Assembly (NCBI RefSeq): GCF_000715205.1
Contig: NZ_JOTP01000011.1
Coordinates: 62,001 to 126,000 of the forward strand
Origin: Bacillus zhangzhouensis
GTDB taxonomy: Bacteria > Bacillota > Bacilli > Bacillales > Bacillaceae
DNA: 64,000 bases
Direction: 5' to 3'
Positions 57,683 through 64,000 of the stretch are shown one piece after another. Made by a program: the position numbers and the translations under genes. The notes beneath the pieces were generated by a model that worked only from the letters and a program-made list of their open reading frames with translations, was not told the origin of the DNA and did not search any database. Positions within the stretch are counted from its first letter, which is position 1. Each line of letters begins with the position of its first letter.

Positions 57683-58474
57683 ATGAGTTTGTCTAAAAGA
57701 ATTGCATTTGTAACAGGAGCAAGTACAGGGATTGGAAAGGCGATCGCCATAAAGCTAGCTGCTCAGGACGATGTAAAGGTCATCATCAATTCGAGAAATC
57801 AATCCTCACTAGAACAGACGCAGCAGCACATTCAAGACATGGCAGAAACAAAGGAGCCGGTGGCTCTTTTCTGTGGTGACATGTCGCATGAGGCAGTGAG
57901 GGCTAAGGCCTTTGCGGTAATAGAAAAAGAGTTTGGCAGACTGGATGTGTTAATCAATAACATTCCAGGAGGGAAGCCAGATACATTTGATTCATGTGAA
58001 AGTGAGCAGATGCTGGCAGCTTTTTCGCAAAAAGCCATTGCGTACGTTGATACGATGAAGCGTGCGGCAGCCATGATGAAAAGACATGAATATGGACGTA
58101 TCATTCAAATTGTCGGAAACCTTTGGAAGGAGCCTGGTGACCAAATGTTTACGAACAGTATGATGAATGCAGCGATTATCAATGCAAGTAAAAATGCAGC
58201 CACACAGCTAGCACCTTCTGGGATTACGGTGAACTGTTTAAATCCAGGGTTTATTGCAACAGATCGGTATGAACAATTTATCGGGAACATGATGTGTGAA
58301 AAGGCATTATCGCGGGAAGAAGCTGTACAGGCTGTCGCTTCAGGTATCCCGATGCAAAGAGTGGGCTCACCGAGTGAGATGGCTTCATTGGCAGCTTTTA
58401 TCGCATCAGAGGAAGCCTCCTATCTCACAGGACAACAAATATCTGTCGACGGTGGTTCGATGAAGAGTATATAA
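57683..58474 (+). CDS. bacG: Bacilysin biosynthesis reductase BacG (SDR)
   Basis: NADH-dependent reductase that in B. subtilis (BacG/YwfH) makes tetrahydro-4-hydroxyphenylpyruvate on the anticapsin branch of bacilysin synthesis. 263 residues. SDR motifs are FVTGASTGIGKAIAIKLA, GDMSHE and LINNIPGGKPDTFDS, where NNIPGG replaces the usual NNAG as in B. subtilis BacG. Also visible are IIQIVGNLWKEPGDQMFTNSMMNAAIINASKN and the C-terminus TGQQISVDGGSMKSI. Here it is on the opposite strand from the other bac genes and converges on bacF. ATG 57683 has AAAAGGG upstream. Confidence 0.93.
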   Translation: MSLSKRIAFVTGASTGIGKAIAIKLAAQDDVKVIINSRNQSSLEQTQQHIQDMAETKEPVALFCGDMSHEAVRAKAFAVIEKEFGRLDVLINNIPGGKPDTFDSCESEQMLAAFSQKAIAYVDTMKRAAAMMKRHEYGRIIQIVGNLWKEPGDQMFTNSMMNAAIINASKNAATQLAPSGITVNCLNPGFIATDRYEQFIGNMMCEKALSREEAVQAVASGIPMQRVGSPSEMASLAAFIASEEASYLTGQQISVDGGSMKSI

Positions 58475-58479
58475 CATCA

Positions 58480-58505
58480 AAAACCCGCTACATGCGGGTT
58501 TTTTG
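58480..58505. terminator. Shared terminator of bacG and bacF, overlapping the bacF stop
   Basis: AACCCGC-TACAT-GCGGGTT with A and T runs on both sides. The 3' arm lies inside the last codons of bacF on the minus strand. Confidence 0.85.
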
Positions 58506-59684
58506 ATGAAAGTGAATCGGAAGGATATGAAGCCGGTCGATAAACAGTGCAAGCTGATCAATTGGAGCAACCATTGAGATGCGTACATGACGTCTTCCAT
58601 GTGCACCAAACACACCTCCAGGCGTCACAACGACATCAGCATGTTCGAGTAAATAGTCAGCAAATGCATGAGAATCCTTGAAATCATCAGGGATAGGAGC
58701 CCACAAATAAAAGGCGCCGGCTGGACGTTCAATGGTCCACCCAAGCTGCTTTTCTGCTTGATGGATGAAGAAATTCATTCGTTCGAGGTACGCTTCTCTC
58801 AATGATTGAAGATGACCATCATCACTTTGCAAGGCAATGGTGGCAGCCTGTTGAAATCCGCCATACATACTGACAAATACATGATCTTGAAAGGCGTTAA
58901 TGGCATTGATGATTTCCTCATTTCCAACAGCAAAAGCGACTCTCCATCCCGCCATATTAAACGTCTTTGATAGAGAATATAACTCCACTCCTACGCTTTT
59001 TCCATGAGGAGCATTCATAAAGCTTACTGGTTTTTGCTCATAATGAAATGAACCATAGGCGAAATCATGAATCACATGCAGTCCGTGAGCGTCCGCAAAT
59101 TCAGCAGCCTCTTCAAAAAATGCCTCATTTGCCACAGCACCAGTTGGGTTATTCGGGTAATTTAAGAAAAGGACCTTTGCCTTTTTTAACACCTCAGGAT
59201 CAATTGAAGAGAGATTAGGCAAATAGCCATTCTTCTCATCAAGCTGGATACAGAATGGCTTTGCGTCAGCCATTAAAATTCCTGAATGATATTCTGGGTA
59301 TCCTGGATCGGGGACGAGTGCGATATCCCCTGGATCAAGCAGGCACTGACTCATGACATAAAGACCCGTTTTCCCACCATTGAAAAGGGCAATTTCCTTT
59401 TGGGGGTCAATCTCAGCACCGAATTCCTTTCTATAAAAATCTGCAATGGCTTGCTTGAAAAAGTCAAAGCCTCTAAAGGGTGCATATTGCTGGAATTGCA
59501 AAGTCCCCGCTGACTCTTGAAGGGCGCTCACGATATGTGCAGGAGTAGGAAGATCGGGATTTCCTTGACCAAGGTTTATGATGTTCGCTCCGTTTTGTGT
59601 TTTATGCGCAATTTTCTCAAATACGGTTCCAAATTTCTGTTCTGGCAGCCGTTCAATCATGTTAGATGGTAAGATTTTCACCAC
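58488..59684 (-). CDS. bacF: Bacilysin biosynthesis aminotransferase BacF
   Basis: PLP enzyme (class I/II fold) that transaminates tetrahydro-4-hydroxyphenylpyruvate in bacilysin synthesis. 398 residues. Diagnostic pieces are GANIINLGQGNPDLPTPAHIV, NGGKTGLYVMSQCLLDPGDIALVPDPGYPEY, LNYPNNPTGAVANEAF and the Schiff-base lysine in ELYSLSKTFNMAGWRVAFAVGN. Also RHVRISMVAP near the C-terminus. It begins at GTG 59684 (a second GTG follows directly), 14 bases after bacD. It is last in the leftward bacABCDF unit. Confidence 0.92.
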   Translation of the reverse strand: MVKILPSNMIERLPEQKFGTVFEKIAHKTQNGANIINLGQGNPDLPTPAHIVSALQESAGTLQFQQYAPFRGFDFFKQAIADFYRKEFGAEIDPQKEIALFNGGKTGLYVMSQCLLDPGDIALVPDPGYPEYHSGILMADAKPFCIQLDEKNGYLPNLSSIDPEVLKKAKVLFLNYPNNPTGAVANEAFFEEAAEFADAHGLHVIHDFAYGSFHYEQKPVSFMNAPHGKSVGVELYSLSKTFNMAGWRVAFAVGNEEIINAINAFQDHVFVSMYGGFQQAATIALQSDDGHLQSLREAYLERMNFFIHQAEKQLGWTIERPAGAFYLWAPIPDDFKDSHAFADYLLEHADVVVTPGGVFGAHGRRHVRISMVAPIDQLALFIDRLHILPIHFHQKTRM

Positions 59685-59698
59685 ATTAGCCTCTCTTT

Positions 59699-61120
59699 CT
59701 ATCCCTTCACTAATTCATCCATCAACTGAATCGTTGCCTGCTTCTGAATGTTGCGGATGGACGAGGCAACATTTTGTGAGGAGGACCCTTTTAATTCAAG
59801 AGACACGATGCCATTAAAGGCTTCAAATAAAGATAGATCCACAAAGGTGCCTTTGGATGGGACTGATTTACTGACGATCACTGTATCTCCAACTAAAGCG
59901 TCCTGCGGAATATGAACATGATCAATGGTGATATGCGTGACCTCTGGCGGTATGTGTCCGCTCTCTTTGAAATGCTGAGGGTATAAATGGCAGTCTGCCA
60001 TATAATAGGTGTGTCCAGAAAGCAGATGTTTTGGCAGTTCAGCCTTTTTTCCATCGACTAATACATCAATCAGCAGCTTGGCCATATCCACTCCAAAGAC
60101 CTTTTTGATATTCGGAATCATATTCCAGCCGGCAAATCTAGCCGCTGATTCGATCAGTCCGGTTTCTCGATTTTTCATGAGCTTGATCTCTGTATGGGTT
60201 GCGCAGTTTTCAAGACCTAACCCTTCATTTGCCTTTCTTGCTGCCTCAATGATGATTTGCTGAGCTTCATTGTCTAAAATCGACGGAGTGATATGAGCTG
60301 TTTCTGTAAAACCGATTTGAGGGGTCTTATCATGAATGACAAAAGGGGTATATTCACCCTCGACGACCAACCCTTCAACACTGACATAATCAGAATATCC
60401 CTCTTCTTGATACCAATCCTCGTAAGCACCCTCTAAATACGTTTCAGCGACAAACGGTGCTTCATATGTCACAGCGTTTGGGACTGGAATGGTTTGCAAA
60501 TAGGATTGTACGTTTAAAAAGAGATCATCACAGCCTGCTCGATCATGAAAAAGGGTAACGCCAATGGAGCTAGCTAAATATGTAGGCTTTAAAATAAGCG
60601 GTGTACCGATATGCTCAATGGCTTTCTGGAAATCAGATAAAGTGGTGACAGGCTGAGTTTTCACCGCTTTGACACCAGCAGCGTTGAATGCAGCCCTCAT
60701 TTAACTTTTATCACGCGCCATTTCAGCTGCCTTTACCCCGGCACCGCGCAGTCCAAGACGTTCAGCGGCTTTCGCCATTGGTGCAATGAATAATTCATTA
60801 TTAGTGGTCAGCGCATCTGCTTTGAAAAAGGAAGCCACTCGGATCAGGTCTCCCACAACTTCTTCTTCTGATTTCAGATAATCATCATGTGCCCAATAAA
60901 TAGAATCAGGGTGTTCAAAAGAAGGGTGTGTATCAAAATAATCACGGTCTTTGATGACCGCAATGGAGTATTTTTCGATTAGCTCAGCGTGTCCCTTTGT
61001 AATGGCAAAGGGTCTTGGGATATAAGAAACAATATGATACGATGCCGCCACGCTTTCATAAAACATATGGGGCGGGCATCCTCCTAAGTCAGCGATGACA
61101 AGTACGGTTTTTTTACTCAA
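59699..61120 (-). pseudogene. bacD: bacD, L-alanine-anticapsin ligase gene interrupted by an in-frame stop
   Basis: BacD is the ATP-grasp ligase that joins L-Ala to anticapsin to form bacilysin. Translating from TTG 61120 gives MSKKTVLVIADLGG and 139 residues up to ARDKS, then TAA at 60703-60701. The same frame continues at once with ATG (60700) into RAAFNAAGVKAVKT and runs 333 codons to 59699. Joined, the length (473) equals the B. subtilis protein (472), where this site reads ARDKNKMRDAFN, so one A-to-T change of a Lys AAA codon explains the stop. The break falls between the N-terminal domain and the ATP-grasp domain, which keeps TPLILKPTYLASSIGVTL and FAGWNMIPNI. TAAATG could allow reinitiation and two chains. 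Otherwise the gene is dead, or the base is a sequencing error. Confidence 0.88.
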
Positions 61121-61135
61121 TGAAAGCACTCCTTT

Positions 61136-63205
<2,070 letters not shown>

Positions 63206-63240
63206 GTTTACCATCCAATCTTTTTTCAAATTTTTACTAG

Positions 63241-63270
63241 ATTATAAAAAATAAAATTGGCAATTGTCAA
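63241..63270 (-). promoter_or_regulatory. Strong sigma-A promoter of bacABCDF with overlapping repeat
   Basis: On the minus strand TTGACA (63270-63265), an 18-base spacer and TATAAT (63246-63241) are both perfect consensus. The -35 region lies in TTGGCAATTGTCAA (plus strand 63257-63270), two adjacent TTGNCAA units, a plausible repressor site given the known CodY, ScoC and AbrB control of bac in B. subtilis. Confidence 0.75.
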
Positions 63271-63315
63271 CAAAATTTATAAAAAATGTATTTTATGATG
63301 ATATTAAAAATTGAT

Positions 63316-63348
63316 CTAAAAAACTGCACATATCAAGATGTGCAGTGA
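63316..63348 (-). terminator. Terminator separating the BacE-like gene from bacA
   Basis: A 9-bp perfect stem (63323-63331 with 63338-63346) with a six-base loop; on the minus strand it is followed by TTTTTT. Confidence 0.85.
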
Positions 63349-63355
63349 AATGAGC

Positions 63356-64000
63356 TTATGTTTCAAATGTGTTTTTATGTTCTTGATGTAAGGCACGTTC
63401 ACGTTTATAGCTGACGAAGCTAATGATACAACCAACAAGAGTAATGAATGCACATACCAGCCCTACGGTATGATAGCCGAGATGGATATACACTGGTCCC
63501 ATAAGAGCGGAACCGAGCATAACGGCAAGATTGGAAGCAAGACTGTAAAAAGCCATCACTTTCCCTCGATGGGTTTGGGAGCAGTCGCTCAGAACGGTGC
63601 TCAGAAGCGTGACGGATAGACTTTGCATCGCACCCCAAATAAATAGGGCAAAAATCAGCAAAAACCATGAGAACGGTGCATAAGGAAGTAAGGCTAGAAC
63701 GAGCGTAATTCCACCTAGCACAAAGAAGAGAGAACGCGTTTTACCGAACCAGTCTGCTAATTTCCCGGTAAATACACTCATAGAAAAGCCGACGCCGTAA
63801 GCCATGATTAGAAGTCCTGCCGTCGATTGCCCTCCAGAAAACAGACTTTGCAGATAAGCTCCTAAAAACGAGTACATACCATAAAATCCAAGCATATTAC
63901 AAAATGTCACGGTCAAATAGGCAGGGACACGATCGATTTTCAAAGCTCCCCATAAAGAGCCTGTTTTCCCACTAGCTTGAGGTGCCTTCGTATCAGCTGT
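63356..64000 (-). CDS. bacE: MFS exporter, probably BacE (bacilysin efflux/self-protection), 5' end outside window
   Basis: The C-terminal 214 residues of a major facilitator. The frame is open to the right edge of the window. Six transmembrane helices are visible after a charged loop (LWGALKIDRVPAYLTVTFCNMLGFYGMYSFLGAYL onward). They include AYGVGFSMSVFTGKLADWFGKTRSLFFVLGG, which carries a GxLaDxxGr/kt type motif. The tail is KRERALHQEHKNTFET. Adjacent bac genes make BacE the likely identity, but unlike B. subtilis it lies upstream of bacA in its own transcript. A different drug exporter cannot be excluded. Confidence 0.72.
   Translation of the reverse strand, partial: TADTKAPQASGKTGSLWGALKIDRVPAYLTVTFCNMLGFYGMYSFLGAYLQSLFSGGQSTAGLLIMAYGVGFSMSVFTGKLADWFGKTRSLFFVLGGITLVLALLPYAPFSWFLLIFALFIWGAMQSLSVTLLSTVLSDCSQTHRGKVMAFYSLASNLAVMLGSALMGPVYIHLGYHTVGLVCAFITLVGCIISFVSYKRERALHQEHKNTFET

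Overview
This is chromosomal DNA of a low-to-moderate GC, spore-forming Bacillus. Protein sequences and gene order match the Bacillus subtilis stretch running from ywaC through ywb, ywc, vpr, sac and ywd to the sps and bac loci. Several accessory differences and the level of protein divergence suggest the B. pumilus / safensis / altitudinis group; that species call is inference. Both window edges cut genes: a ywaC-type small alarmone synthetase on the left and a BacE-like exporter on the right. I found no rRNA, tRNA, CRISPR array, phage or insertion sequence.

Layout. 0-4.6 kb: ywaC end, a Rap regulator with a short unlisted-length phr gene behind it, and a polar amino-acid ABC importer. 4.7-10 kb: ywbC, ywbD, the LrgA/LrgB pair with its LysR regulator, and thiM-thiE. 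10-16.2 kb is accessory: an NTF2-like protein, a DUF4288 protein between two identical terminator hairpins, the YwcA/YwcB transporter pair, a methyltransferase/glycosyltransferase pair, a 46-residue SlrA-type antirepressor, a GtrA protein and a small unknown protein. 16.2-22.1 kb: a galactose (Leloir) cluster with an AraC-type regulator and a peptidase-fold protein that has lost most of its metal ligands. 22.1-33.2 kb: qoxABCD quinol oxidase, ywcE, rodA, nfrA-ywcH and the secreted protease vpr. 33.2-38.4 kb: an intergenic DnaA-box cluster, ywcI, and the sucrose system sacT-sacP-sacA with a visible RNA antiterminator/terminator switch. 38.4-47.3 kb: pdxK, ywdF-ung, ywdH, ywdIJK, a cupin, gerQ and a Yip1-type membrane protein.

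47.4-57.6 kb holds the spore polysaccharide operon spsABCDEFG-IJKL. It encodes a nonulosonic-acid-type branch (spsC, D, E, F, G) and a dTDP-rhamnose branch (spsI, J, K, L), probably read from a mother-cell promoter. 57.7-64.0 kb is a rearranged bacilysin locus. bacG faces bacF across one shared terminator; bacA-bacB-bacC-bacD-bacF run leftwards from a strong promoter; the BacE-like exporter lies upstream behind its own terminator. bacD, which encodes the dipeptide ligase, carries an in-frame TAA immediately followed by ATG at the boundary between its N-terminal domain and the ATP-grasp domain. This strain therefore either lacks bacilysin or makes the ligase as two chains.

Most of the window is ordinary conserved Bacillus chromosome. 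The items most worth a second look are the interrupted bacD, the phr peptide gene, the DnaA-box cluster between vpr and ywcI, slrA without its usual TetR neighbour, and the M24-fold protein in the gal operon. I did not find a clearly new multi-gene system.
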